Shown: one piece after another, positions 36,618-47,841 of the stretch
Layout of the letters: each line of letters starts with the position of its first letter
Position numbering within the stretch: the stretch's first letter is position 1
Assembly (NCBI GenBank): GCA_907165065.1
Contig: OU015524.1
Location: forward strand, 1,868,416 to 1,932,415
From: Caprimulgus europaeus
Taxonomy: Eukaryota; Chordata; Aves; Caprimulgiformes; Caprimulgidae
Direction of reading: 5' to 3'
DNA length: 64,000 bases
Made by a program: the position numbers and the translations under genes
The notes under the pieces: model-generated
What the model was told of the DNA's origin: nothing
The model's input: the letters and a program-made list of their open reading frames with translations, nothing else
The model's database searches: none

Positions 36618-37981
36618 AAAAAAAAGTGAAGCAAAATGAAGGATCCTGCCATGTGCAGGATTGCTGGATTTGCTCTATTATGCTATACATGATTATTCAT
36701 GTAGTCAATTAATTTTCCCCCAAAATAACTCACTAGCTGAGACTAGAGACTGAAATTTTGTTCTGTTCTCTCCTATGGGAACTTATATTCCTCAGGCAAT
36801 TCCTTAAAATCAGGTTTTCTTTTAAGTCTTTAGCAAAGTGCTTCCTTTCCAGAGACCACCCAGAAGAAAACAGGAAATTTCGTAGTTTCTTGTTCTTGAG
36901 GAGCAGAATGCTGAGTTCAAGCTCCATACTCACCCAGCCACCAAGGAGTTAACGTGTTGAGCAGCTACCTCATGTTCTGCAGCGCTGGATGTACTGATTA
37001 GCAGTGGTTAGAATAAAAAACTCCAGCCCAAGGAAGGAGGAGCATTCTCAGAAACAGCAGTCTGGCAAGAAGCTGTCAGGGGAACAGATCCAGAACCCCC
37101 AAGCAGAATGAGACCTTCTGACTGGGAACAATTAAGGAAAACCATTGCATTCTCTATAAAGGGGAGAACAGAGCATCCTTGTGAAGTTGTGGGGTCCCTG
37201 GAGATCCCCATTAACTCAGGACACAGAAGGGACTAAAAGTCCAACAGACTGGCCCATTCATAATCTCCTGGAAGATAACAGCAAAGCCCCTCACAAGGAG
37301 AGTGGAAAGCCTTCCCCAGCGTTATCCCCCTATCAAAGCTGCTGATGATGGCAAGGTGCTTTTAGAGCAGGTCTCACCCCAGTGCAAACCAGACAGCCCC
37401 TGGCTCCTTGTTTTGGGGGTCACAGTAGTTGTCTGTTACTGCCCAGCTATGCAAAATTTCAAATAGCAAAGCAAAATGCTCCAATGCTAGAGGCTGGTCT
37501 CTCCACTCAGCCCTTGACTGACCAGAAGCTGCGCTACACTGCTAGAGAAAGCTATCCAAGAGACACAAGGTCAGAGTCCACCCCCAAGCCCATTAGTTCA
37601 TTGATGACTCTACTGACAGTGCTAATGATTAGCAATGACTCCTGAGAGACACTTGATTGAGCTGGCTGATTGACTGACAGCACCAGTTCCTTTAATGCAA
37701 ACACCTGAACAGCCCCCAGTCCCACCTAGGAACCTCCTACTGAATCTTACCCAATTCCAGCTCAGGAAGCAGGCAGCAGTAGTCATTTCAAGAACGATAC
37801 AGGACATTAGAGATCAACAATAATCTGTTCCCCATCCTTGTATTTGGACTTCACCTTGATTCCATAAGGTTTTATATCTTTATCAAAGAACATATTAAGA
37901 ATAAACTATTATGAAACTGGTTATCTTAATCAGGCAAAGAGGACTTCTCTCTGTCTCTTGCTGAGTTTTGGTCCCAATATA
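36618..37981. other. Non-coding sequence without recognised features
   Basis: No supported gene or repeat. Confidence 0.4.
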
Positions 37982-38566
37982 GAATCAGAGAATCACAGAA
38001 TAGTTTTGGTTGGAAAACACCTTTAAGATCATCATGTCCAACTGTAAACCCAACACTGCTGAGTCCACCATTGAAGTATGTCCCTAAGTGCCACACCTAC
38101 ACATCTTTTAAATACCTCCAGGGATAGTGACTCCACCACCTCCCTGGGCAGCCCATTCCAGTGCCTGAGAACCTTTTCCATGAAGAAGTATTTCCTGACA
38201 TCCAACCTGAACCTCCCCTGGTGCAACTTGAGGCCATTTCCTCTTGTTCTATCACAGGTTACCTGGGAGAAAAGACACACACCTGCCTCTCTCCACCCTC
38301 CTTTCAGGGAGTTGTACACAGCAGTTAGGTCTCCCCTCAGCCTCCTCTTCTCTAGACAAAACACCCCCAGCTCCCTCAGCCGGGAACTCAGCACACTTGT
38401 GCTCCAGACCCTTCCCCAGCTCCGCTGCCCTTCTCTGGACATGCTCCAGCACCTCCAGGTCCTTCTTGGAGTCAGGGGCCCAAAACTGTACACAGTATTC
38501 AAGGTGTGGTCTCACCAAGGCTGGGTACAGGGGAAGGATGACTTCCCTGGACATCAGAGGACAAGG
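37982..38566 (-). mobile_element. CR1 LINE fragment, minus strand (type B)
   Basis: About 585 bp. Read on the minus strand it starts in ORF2 with [20 protein letters not shown] (residues from about 38550 down to 38490), the conserved CR1 C-terminal motif. After frame breaks [19 protein letters not shown] follows. The 3' untranslated region ends at 37982 with the CR1 terminus (plus strand AGAATCAGAGAATCACAGAA). The two protein blocks lie in different frames, so the copy is inactive. Confidence 0.95.
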
Positions 38567-39437
38567 GCATGTTCCTGACACATGGATCATCACAGGATGA
38601 TGATGACAATACAAAAACAGTCCCCCTGAAAATCAGTTTATTAAAATTATTAAATGCCTAGCAAGGAGCAGGTCTCCTTAAAGATCAGGGACTCAACTGG
38701 ACCCATCTTTCAAGCTGGAGTGAGGGCAGGTTACAGACCCGGCTAATCAGCACTCTGCTGACAAAACAGGAGAGAGGAGGAACTGAGTCATCAAAGTGTG
38801 AGACAGAGATATATGAAAGGAGGGTGCAATGTGCAGGGACTTAAAGATACTGCTACTGCAGAGGATGTGCCAGCAAGTTATATTGCACAGATGATGGAAC
38901 GAGGAGAAAATTCCTGCCATCATTCCTACACTATTCCTTATTTGGGGAACTTTATCACATCCCATCTCCTTGATCCTTCTAAGGCAAATGAATCTGTTCT
39001 ACAGCAGTGCCTTCCTTCTGGTACACAGGGACTAGACAAGCTGAATGCACTGGACTCTGATGCAAAAGACTGTTTGTAAAGCAGCTATTTCTACATACAC
39101 ACAAAAAAAAAATCAGAAATTTTTTAAATGTTTATGTGCAGGATTAATTCACAGCCTGTAAAACTCTGACTGCAATCTTACATCAGAATGAGCCATCTGC
39201 TTATTTATCCATCTTACTAAACTGAAAATATATAGAATAGCAGAATTGCACAAACCACCCCCTCCCCTGAAAGAAAATGCATGTTGCCATCTCAGCACTG
39301 AAACAAAAAGAAAAGCAATCATCTTTGCAAATTAATTAATTTATTGAAATTCTTAAAGAACCAATCAGAAACAGTTGCTTATAAGGCTTCTTAGGCTGCA
39401 GAACAATTCACTATTGAGAAATCCTGCTATTCTCTTC
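38567..39437. other. Non-coding sequence
   Basis: Includes an A-run near 39102-39111. No gene is supported. Confidence 0.4.
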
Positions 39438-39605
39438 AAAGGCCTTAAAGTGCTTTGCGAGGGATGGCTATCAACTTTTCAGATGGGAAAGCCAGGGCCT
39501 TACAAGGTGATACAATTTATCCAAGGTCATTTTACCACTCAGGAGCAGAAAGAGGAATATAAACAAAGTTTCTTAATCCCCAGTCCAGCACCAGCTCCCC
39601 TTAGC
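39438..39605 (+). repeat. MIR-like SINE remnant
   Basis: Successive blocks keep the order of a MIR-type (CORE-SINE) element: AAAGTGCTTTGCGAGGG, TTTTCAGATGGGAAAGCCAG, ATTTATCCAAGGTCATTTTA, then AATCCCCAGTCCAGCACCAG. The consensus has an ATTTTACAGATGGGGAAACT block, CTTGCCCAAGGTCACACAG and CCAGTCCAGTGCTCT in that order. The order makes this the most convincing of the MIR-like hits. It is very diverged, as expected for an ancient family. Confidence 0.5.
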
Positions 39606-39757
39606 CTTACCTCTGTCACTGGGAGGACTGGAACAGCAGTTGACAACTAAACTCTTAACTCCTGGGCTCTCACATTGTGGTTTTGTCGGAATCCATGTGG
39701 AAGCCTGGTGGGATGAAACAACACTGGAGGACACTGCCACAAATCATTCTTCCTTAC

Positions 39758-40189
39758 CACAGAATTACCTAGACTGGAGTAGACCTTTAAGATCATCAAG
39801 TCCAATAATGAACCCAACACTGACCAGTCCCCACTAACCCATGTCCCTCAGCACTGTGTCTACACGACTCTTCAATCCCTCCAGGGATGGGGACTCCACC
39901 ACTGCCCTGGGCAACCCCTTCCAATGCCTCAGAACCCTTTCAGCAAAGAAATCCTTCCTCACATCCAATCTCAACTGCCCTGGGTACAACTGGAGGCCAT
40001 TTCTTCTTGTCCTGTCACTTGTCCCTTGGTTGAACAGACCCATCCCCACCTCTCTCCACCCTCCTTTCAGACAGAGCCAGAAGGTCTCCCCTCAGCCTCC
40101 TTTTCTCCAGGCTCAACATCCCCAGTTCCCTCAGCCGTGAACTCATCACACTTGTGCTCCAGACCCTTCCCCAGCTCCGTTGCCCTTTG
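39758..40189 (-). mobile_element. CR1 LINE fragment, minus strand (type B)
   Basis: The minus-strand 3' end is near 39758, with the GATCATCAAGTCCAATAATG and ATGTCCCTCAGCACTGTGTC signatures shared with 25022-25399. The other end lies in ORF2 C-terminal sequence and stops at CAGCTCCGTTGCCCTTTG. It carries several frame breaks. Just 176 bases separate it from the plus-strand CR1 at 40366. Confidence 0.94.
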
Positions 40190-40365
40190 TTACACAGCTA
40201 AAGACACTCACATGCAACAGGGACACACTTCTGCATAAAGAGAAGCTGGTGCAATTTCATACTAGATTTGAGTGAAATGACCTTGTGTAGGAAATGCTGT
40301 GGGAAGGCTTTGAACAACTTGACCTCAGCCAAGTAACTTCAGAGCACTGCTCCTCCTTCCCTAAC

Positions 40366-40857
40366 TGTGTCCAGTACTGGAGCCCTCAATACAAGCCATG
40401 GACCTGTTAGAACGAGTCCAAGGATGATGCGAGGGCTGGAGCAGCTCTGCTGTGAGGACAGGCTGAGAGAGTTGGGGCTGTTCAGCCTGGAGAAAAGAAG
40501 GCTTCAGGGAGACCTTCTAGTGGCCTTCCAGGACCTGAAGGGGCTCCAGGAAGGCTGGGGAGGGACTTTGGCCAAGGGCAGGGAGTGACAGAACAAGGGG
40601 TGATGGCTTTAAACTGGCAGAGGTTAGGTTTAGATTAGATATTAGGAAGAAATTCTTTGGTGTGAGGGTGGTGAGACCCTGTCCCAGGTTGCCCAGAGAA
40701 GCTGTGGCTGCTCCTCCCTGGAAGTGTTCTCGGCGAGGCTGGATGAGGCTTGGAGCAACCTGGTCTAGTGGAAGGTGTCCCTGCTGCTGGCAGGGGGGTT
40801 GGGACTGGATGAGTTTTAATGCCCCTTCCAACCCAAACCACTCGATGATTCTATGAT
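40366..40857 (+). mobile_element. CR1 LINE fragment (type A)
   Basis: Starts within ORF2 (GTCCAGTACTGGAGCCCTCA), encodes [20 protein letters not shown] at about 40433-40492, and runs through the full 3' untranslated region to GATGATTCTATGATCGC. It lacks a short segment around AGGAGGCCACGAGG seen in the copy at 19333-20037. The CpG island follows about 170 bases beyond its terminus. Confidence 0.95.
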
Positions 40858-41029
40858 CGCACTCACTCAGTAATTCACCACCTCTTTCCTGTCTCCCACT
40901 GCATCACGAGTAGACGAGAACATGTCAGAGCTCCCACTCTTGAGGGTGTATTTCTCCATACCCACGCTGCTGTGCCAGCCCCGCCACATTCCCACTCCCG
41001 TTCCCCTCACAGGTACCTGCACCTTTAGA

Positions 41030-41670
41030 AACACTGAAGCTGCAGGCCAGGGCCGAGGCCCTCAGCCGAAGCGCAGCCACCTCCGGGTAAGGATGACCCC
41101 CCGAGGGCACCACTTCCACCAGCGCCTCACAATTACCTCTTCCAGCCGAGCAGAGCGGGCAGCCACCTCAGAAAACCCTTCCAGAAGCGGGAGGGGTGGG
41201 TGCCACGATGGACAACGACGGGAATTGGGGCGACGGGCCGACCGACCGACCCCCCCTCAGCCGCCGACATGTCGTGAGGGCCCCGACGGCCGCGCCCGGC
41301 GCGCGCCTCGCCACAAGATGTCGCCGTCCCCTCAGGCAGGGCCGGGGCCAGGGCCGGGGCCGGGACCCCCGCGGGGCCAGGGCCGCTACCGATACGCCAC
41401 CGGCGGGAGGGAAGGCGGGGACAGGCCCCGGGGTGCTGCCTCACCGGAGCAGCCCCTCACCTGCCGGCCTCCCCCTGCCTTTGGCGGCGCGGAGATGCCG
41501 CCCCTCAAGGCCGGGGGCAGAGGGCTGTGGGGCCCGCTGGTGCCCGCCCGCTGCCCCGCTGCTCCGCTCCCTCCTTCCTGGCGTCCTGAAAAAGGGAGAG
41601 TTGGGGCACTTGGCTCGGGGGCAAAAGGGCGTCCTGGGGTGCAGGCGGCCTCCTGCAAAGCGCCGAGCCC
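41030..41670. promoter_or_regulatory. CpG island, probable promoter of an unidentified gene
   Basis: This is the only long CpG-dense stretch in the window, with roughly 50 or more CpGs, most between 41200 and 41560. Flanking DNA is CpG-poor. No TATA box is evident, as in most CpG-island promoters. On the minus strand ATG at 41270-41268 opens MSAAEGGSVGRPVAPIPV and runs in frame to GAAGAG|GTAATTGTG (donor at 41136), giving a plausible first coding exon of about 130 bases. On the plus strand ATG at 41208 has a strong start context (CCACGATGG) and opens MDNDGNWGDGPTDRPP, and a donor-like GGGTAAGG lies near 41086. I recognise neither peptide. Direction and gene identity are therefore open. Confidence 0.7.
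41339..41382 (+). other. G-quadruplex motif inside the CpG island
   Basis: Seven runs of three or four G (41339-41341, 41344-41347, 41351-41353, 41356-41359, 41362-41364, 41373-41376, 41380-41382) are separated by mostly 2-3 base loops. It is partly built of GGGGCC/GGGCC units. Any four of the first five runs meet the usual G3+N1-7 rule. Confidence 0.9.
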
Positions 41671-41766
41671 TGGCTGCAGAGCAGCTGCTCTCTCTGCACC
41701 ATCACCCTGCTCTGCTCGTGTCACACCGCTGTCCTTGAGCCCAACTGGCCCTTCACTCTGCGCGGG

Positions 41767-42270
41767 TGAATCTCTCCAGAGGAGACTCCACAGCCTCTCT
41801 GGGCAGCCTGTCCCAGGGCTCTGGCACCCTCACAGGAAAGAAGTTCCTCCTCATCTTCAGCTGGAACTTCCTGTGCTACAGTTCGTGCCCTTTGCCCCTT
41901 GTCCTATCGCTGGCCACTGCTGGAAAGAGTCTGGCCCCATCCTCTTGAGATCCACCCTTTAGGTATTGATAAACATTGACAAGGTCCCCTCTCAGTCTGC
42001 TCTTCTCCAGGCTAAACAGCCCCAGCTCTCTCAGCCTCTCCTCATAAGAAAGATGCTCCAGCCCCTTAACCATCTTCATAGCCTCCACTGGACTCTCTCC
42101 AGAAGTTCCCCATCTCTCTTTAACTGCAGGGCCCAGAACCAGACACAGTACTCCAGCTGTGGCCTCACCAGGGCAGAGTAGAGGGGGAGGATCACGTCCT
42201 TCGACCTGCTGGTAACACTAAAGCTAGCATCTTTAATAAATCCCCCCATCTGGACTGAGTATCCCTCCAA
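41767..42270 (-). mobile_element. CR1 LINE fragment, minus strand (type C)
   Basis: On the minus strand it begins in ORF2 with [20 protein letters not shown] (about 42200-42140), then [19 protein letters not shown] in another frame (about 42060-42000). It then enters the 3' untranslated region (GAGACTCCACAGCCTCTCTG on the plus strand) and stops at 41767, before the usual terminus. The missing 3' tail is unusual, because target-primed insertion normally keeps the 3' end. It implies a later deletion or a break at the CpG-island side. Confidence 0.93.
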
Positions 42271-42849
42271 AAAATTACTAAATGCAGCAACTTGATCCTA
42301 AAGTGGGTCTCTTGCAAGGCTCAGCAGCCTCCACTCCTGTTCAGTTGACTCCTGGCAGGCAGTTACAAGTTAGGACTAAAAGACCTGGCCAGGATGCAAA
42401 CAGCTGCTCTGCTGGAAGATGTATCCACCTCCCACTCACTTGTCAGCTCCTGCCTGCTAGAGGGTTACCACCTTCCCAACTCTGTAGGTGAGATCACCTT
42501 ATCTAACTGCTGCCTAATCCACTTCAGGCACAATCAGCCAGGCTGGCTCACACAGTCCTCTGAATTGGTGGGCTGAGCTCAACCAGCAGATTTTCCTTGA
42601 AGCCCATAGTGGATACTAGATGGACAACTCCACCAAAGTGACAGCAGTGTCCTCTTTCCATAGGTCCATCAAGATGGAAAAAAGAGTAAGTGTCCTTCTG
42701 GGTTGTCACTCTCCAGTGGCTTCCCAAACTGAATGACCCTTTTCAACTGTACCACTACTCTTTCATTAAAGATGTTTTGGGGATCCTGAGGAACTTTCCT
42801 GTCCCCACCATACATAACAACTAGATCCAGCCCAGTGCACATGTGTTAG
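42271..42849. other. Non-coding sequence
   Basis: No gene or repeat recognised between the CR1 and a small CpG-rich patch. Confidence 0.4.
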
Positions 42850-42985
42850 TACTCCGGTTCTGAGTCCGAGAGGCTCACACACGTGTGAACGTAAGTGTGG
42901 GGGAGACGGGAAGAAAGAGGTCACCCGCAGCAGCCTCTGAGCAATTCTGTAACGGCGGCGTGTACGTAAATGACGTAGGAGGCTT
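42850..42985. promoter_or_regulatory. Small CpG-rich patch with E-box and CRE-like sites
   Basis: About eleven CpGs lie in 136 bases. CACACGTGTG (42878-42887) is a perfect 10-bp palindrome with a CACGTG E-box. GTAAGT (42891-42896) could be a plus-strand splice donor. TACGTA (42963-42968) and TGACGTA (42971-42977, CRE/AP-1 type) follow. Function is inference. Confidence 0.3.
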
Positions 42986-45900
42986 CAGAACAGGAATCTG
43001 CTCTCAGAAAATATGTGCCCTCTGTGACACAAGGAGTCCTGCTGATGTCAATGAAACCGGAGTGGCAAGCCCTGCTTCTCAGTAAGAAGTCAGATTTCCC
43101 TTTTTTTCTTAGTATTCACAGGATTATTATGAACATCTGGTAAACAAATTGTTTCTTAACGATTGACAAGATTTTGACCATTTCCTTTCAGACAGCTGGC
43201 TTAGAGGAGGAAGGCACAGACTCTAGGGTTTAGATTCACTCTTTTTTCACACAAGAACCAGGCAAAGTTTCTGCTCATGCATAATTGTATTCACCAGCCA
43301 ACCGCAACTACTGGCGGGAAAGTTTCCCTAAGACCCCATTTAAATCCAAGCAACCCCCTTCCTTTTCCAGACCATGGTCATCATTACAAGACAGACACAA
43401 TGGTACTGGCTTTGTACAATCTGATGCTTGTTTGGAACCTCTGAAAAAGAAGATTTAACAATCCTAAACTCTGAGCAGGAAGTTAGAGAGAAGTTACATA
43501 GTGATTCAATGCACAACAAGGAGATAATTAAACCTGGCGCACAAGGGAATCCTTTCTAATTGACTCCCTGGATCAGATTTTGCTGGCAGCCATTGGAAGT
43601 GAAGATTAAAAGAGTTTAACAGCTTCCATTTTCAAAAAGTGATTTTTAAGAGGAAAATATCACACTTCATTAAGAATTTCATTGGAGCTGCCATGAATTA
43701 TGTTCTAAAGAAGACACACTTCATTGCTATCGTTGCTTCCATTGGTTCTGTAGATTCAAGTGCATTCTGGGGGAGGTTATTTTTTGTTACCATGGTAAAA
43801 ATAATTTCAACTGTATATGATCAGCATTGCCCCCTCTGTTTGCTCATAGTCTCTTCTACTCCTCCACTTTCCCCTTCCAAATATATAAGTATCAAGATTT
43901 TTTTCTTCTTCCTTTCATTCACACAGGTAACAGAAAAACAATCTCTCAAACATATCCAGTGATGACGCCTGTTTATTAACTGGTCTGGATAAAAACCAGC
44001 TCTCTTTGTACAGCTAAGTATTCAAGACAAATCCAAAAAATGTTAACAGCTACAAGGTAAACTCTTTTTTTAGCCTGGCTTCCTAATGAAATGAGGCTTA
44101 TGTGATCCTGCTGTCTGTTTTCCTCTCCTTTCTCATCCTCCTCCCCCATTCAAATGCTTTTAAACCTGTTGGCCAATTCCAGCTAAATTTGGCAGAGAGA
44201 TAGAAAAAATCACATCTTTGCAACTTCACTGAGCTTAATGGAAATCAGCACTGGGCTGGGAAGAGCTACCCAGATTAATGTCCTTCTTTTGGGAAAGGCC
44301 ATGTAGTTCCACAGTCACTGTTCAGCTCATGGGGTGACCCGGCAGCACACACACAACAGGCAGCCTGTCCCTATAGCGACTACTCCCACGGCGAGTGCCT
44401 GCTGCTTGGCTAGCTGTCACCGTGCTATAGGAAAGCAGGTGAGATTCCTGTGATGGCTGAGGGAACTGGAGGTGGTGTGGGACTGTGCAAGGCACTGGGG
44501 GAAGCTGTAGTTCTAGGGCTGTGTATAAAGAGACATGGGATAAAGACACATAGGAAGCGGCTTTCAGTGCATCAGCTGCTCCCAGAACGACTACGCGCAG
44601 TGACTGATACCACCCACCTGGTAATAGCCACCTTCAAATAGCACAGTAATCCAAACAGGCACGATTCTTTCCCTGTGATCCATTCTTGTGTTCTACATAA
44701 GCAATTTGGGTAGGAGACGTACAAGAAGATTTCCTGTACGAAATATTGAACAGGAGTATTCCTTATTTTCCACAGCCACTGCCTCCAGACAACCTATATT
44801 ATGCCCTTTGCATCCTGGGTGGGAGCCAGGAGCGCTAGAGTGATGAATCAATAACATCCATAAGGAAAATGAAATGGAGGAGGCTCTTATTCAGTACATT
44901 TCTCTTTTGTTAATTGTTGCCATATTTCATTCCAGCCCCTCATCCGTCCAAGCTGCTGGGATTGTGACTCAGCTTCGGCAGTTTACACGCTCAGAAGAGA
45001 GAGGAGTCACCCTCCTGGGGCTGATTTCACTATCACTTCATAAGCACCATTGCTCAACAGCCTTGTTCTTCACATGTCTCCTTCTGCACGTCCCACCCAT
45101 CCCACATCCCAGATCCCTGTCTTGTCCCAGGCAGCCAACCACAATGGACAAGGACAAGAACAGCTACAGCATCAGGGGCCAGCAAGATTACCCTGCTAAC
45201 AGGACAACTGCACAGGGAGACACTGGCTTTGCTCACCTGGTATCATTGTCCTATCCTCACTGGACACATAAGCTAAATGACAGAGCATGAACTGGGCCTA
45301 AAGAGAGAGAAACGAGCCCCACTCTCCAACCCTGCTGCAGAAATGCCAGCACCTGATGGATAGACAATGCAGACTAAGAAGGGCAATTATTTCTTTGGCT
45401 GTGGCACTTAAATCCAGTAGATTTGGTTTGTCAGTCATGAGTCAGCTCTGAAGCAAGCTTGTGCCTTCAAGGTATGGTATAGATGCTTCACAGTTGACAC
45501 CTACGAAGCCTGTACATATGGAAAGCTTAACATTGCTGATCCTAGGTAGCAATTACACTGGATGATGGCAGGTTGGAAGGAGGGGTTCCTCTAACTGGTA
45601 ACCAGAAAGAAGGAGTCAAATTGAAGTTAGTGGGATTTCTTCTTAAGATAACTGCTGTGTCCTCCTCAAAACAGATCAAGGCCTCTTAGGTGGAAACTGA
45701 GGGAATAGTGTAGTGAAAGCAAAACAAAAAAAGCCATGAATAGCAACAGGAAAATAAACTGGAAACATATGTAAAACAAAGACAGAGGCAAAACAGACGG
45801 GCCTTTCCAAGTCTCACCCTTTAAGCCCCAGCTCCTGGAGCCAGCAGATTGCATACAGTCCCCAGTGTTCCTAAAGAAAGTTATTTTCTCCTTCTTGCTA

Positions 45901-46648
45901 TCCTCTGCGAGGAAGACTTTGAAAACATAACATAGATGTGCTTTAAAGAAAAGCCAGAAAAGGTGCCCAGACTTGGCGAGCCAACACTGGGTCTTTAAAA
46001 CTAGAGCGACCTGGTAATTCTTTGAGATTTGCCCCACGACTTCTGAACAGTGAGGAAGTGTTCAAAGTGCTGGTAATACTGCATGGGTTGGATGAATTAA
46101 TAGTTTGGGCCATGGAAACACTATACAGCTACACTGCTTTCTGGCCATAATGAGACTATTTTCATTAAAAAAGGTGTTTATGTGCAAATATGTAGCTTTC
46201 AGGTCAAAGAGAAACCTGGTATCGGAAAGTAAACAATGACGACAGAGATGGCTAGAGCCATGCTGGATCCTGTGAGCGCTGTATCATAAGGCTAATGTTT
46301 CCAAGTGATCTGGAGACGGTACATTTACATTGCTGAAAGACCCAGCTCACACCACAATGACAATGGGACACTATAATGATATTGGCAGCTGACTGCAAGT
46401 CTTCTCCTGCTAATGTTTTAGAATCGGTCAGACACCACAACCCATATTTAGAGCATGCTTTTCAGAGACACTGGCCACCCACAATTCCTACAGGGCTGGG
46501 CACAGACATCAAGCCAACAGCTGTAAAGCTCTTCTTTCCAATGTTGTGTTTCCAGTCAACACACAAAGCTTAGGTAGGGAACATACTGTCAGGAATGTCT
46601 TCTGGGTTTGCATTTATTATTTTTTTTTCAGCCTGTTTCCCAGCTGGT
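42986..46648. other. Non-coding sequence without recognised features
   Basis: AT-rich parts near 43100-43160 and 43500-43960 look single-copy. No open frame looks like an exon. Confidence 0.4.
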
Positions 46649-46726
46649 CTGACTGAGGAACAAGAAAATCAAATGACTTGCAAGGAGGTCACAGAGTGAG
46701 TCATCAACTCAGCCCAGCGACGGTCA
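46649..46726 (+). repeat. MIR-like SINE remnant
   Basis: GACTGAGGAACAAGAAAATC, then AAATGACTTGCAAGGAGGTC and ACAGAGTGAGTCA, follow the MIR core order (GAGGAAACTGAGG, AAGTGACTTGCCCAAGGTCA, CACAGTGAGTCA). It is diverged, but the spacing is right. Confidence 0.45.
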
Positions 46727-47071
46727 AATAATGCTTATTTGTAAAACTATAATTTTATACTGCTCTACTGCATAGCTTTAAAAATGAATGTATGGGAAAA
46801 ATACACCCACGTATGACAAACGTACTTATGCTCTCTCCGCTTTGGGTGGACGTTCTGTTAGTCACAAGGAAGCATCTGTGCAAAGCTTTTTTTGTTGCTG
46901 CTTTTTGCTTCTCTAGACATTTCATCAAATGGTCCCTGAGTCAGAAGAAGTGGGTTTTGCTATTAAAGACTGTGTGGAGGCTGCATTCCAAGGCTGTTGG
47001 AGGATTCAAAGAGAAATATTCCTAGTTTGGGGAAAAAGAGAAAAAAAAAATCAAACATCTTTGCTTTAAAA

Positions 47072-47091
47072 AACAACAACAACAACAACAA
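47072..47091. repeat. (AAC)n microsatellite
   Basis: About 6.5 units of AAC after an A/T-rich stretch. Confidence 0.95.
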
Positions 47092-47841
47092 TCCAAACTG
47101 AATGTACTGTTTACAAAGACAGCAAATAACTAATGATCCTGCCTGGTAGTCACTTTGGAACTGAAACCCAAGAGGAGTTTCATTAAAGCACAAGTTCTTT
47201 TAAAATTGCTTTCAATTGTATAGTGTATGCGCTCACCATGCTAAAAAAAATAAAATAGTATTGATTCATATTGAAACTAACTCCAACAGCAACAAAATAT
47301 TAGCCAGCAACCTCATCCAGCCACTGTGCGATGATGAACAAAGCTCTTTGGAGCAGGAGCCTTCTCTGTTCTGTGATGTGTATTTTGTGTGGCAAGAGTA
47401 GAATGCAAGCCTGTAATAAACTGTCTCGAGAAAATATTGAGGGGTGAGCATATAGGCGAGGGCTCCTTTGGCTCGCTGCTTTGGAAGCCTCCTGTACCCT
47501 CTCAGATAGATGGCTGGCACCAACAACATGAGGCAGAGCTGTGCAGTGGAAGATGGTAGAATGACCCCGTCCTGTGAAAGCGTTTTCCACTCACACATAA
47601 AACCAGCAGCTGCAGGACCCACAGGAGGTGTAATACAAGGACCATGCTCGCCTTCAACTTCAATCTAGCTATTTTCTCAAAGCAACATCCCTGCCTTAGC
47701 TCAGGGCAGCTGCTGAGCAGTACCTCCAAACCCACAGTTCTCCCTGCTGAGGTCTGACACAGAGAGCTGAAATGACAAAGAAAGTCTATCCTCTCCCTAC
47801 ACAGTACCGGTCATCATCCTGCTCATGGAGTACCTAAGCAC
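47092..47841. other. Non-coding sequence without recognised features
   Basis: Short overlapping open frames only. Confidence 0.4.

Noticed and set aside
38078-38578. 166-codon plus-strand open frame
   Set aside because: Antisense of the CR1 at 37982-38566.
41133-41444. Naming the CpG-island minus-strand peptide (MSAAEGG...) as a known gene
   Set aside because: The first residues recall some known N-termini, but the rest does not match anything I can recall, so no symbol is given.
40922-41962. 346-codon open frame on the plus strand across the CpG island
   Set aside because: GC-rich sequence suppresses stop codons. The frame runs into the CR1 at 41767, has low-complexity Pro/Gly/Arg composition and resembles no protein family.
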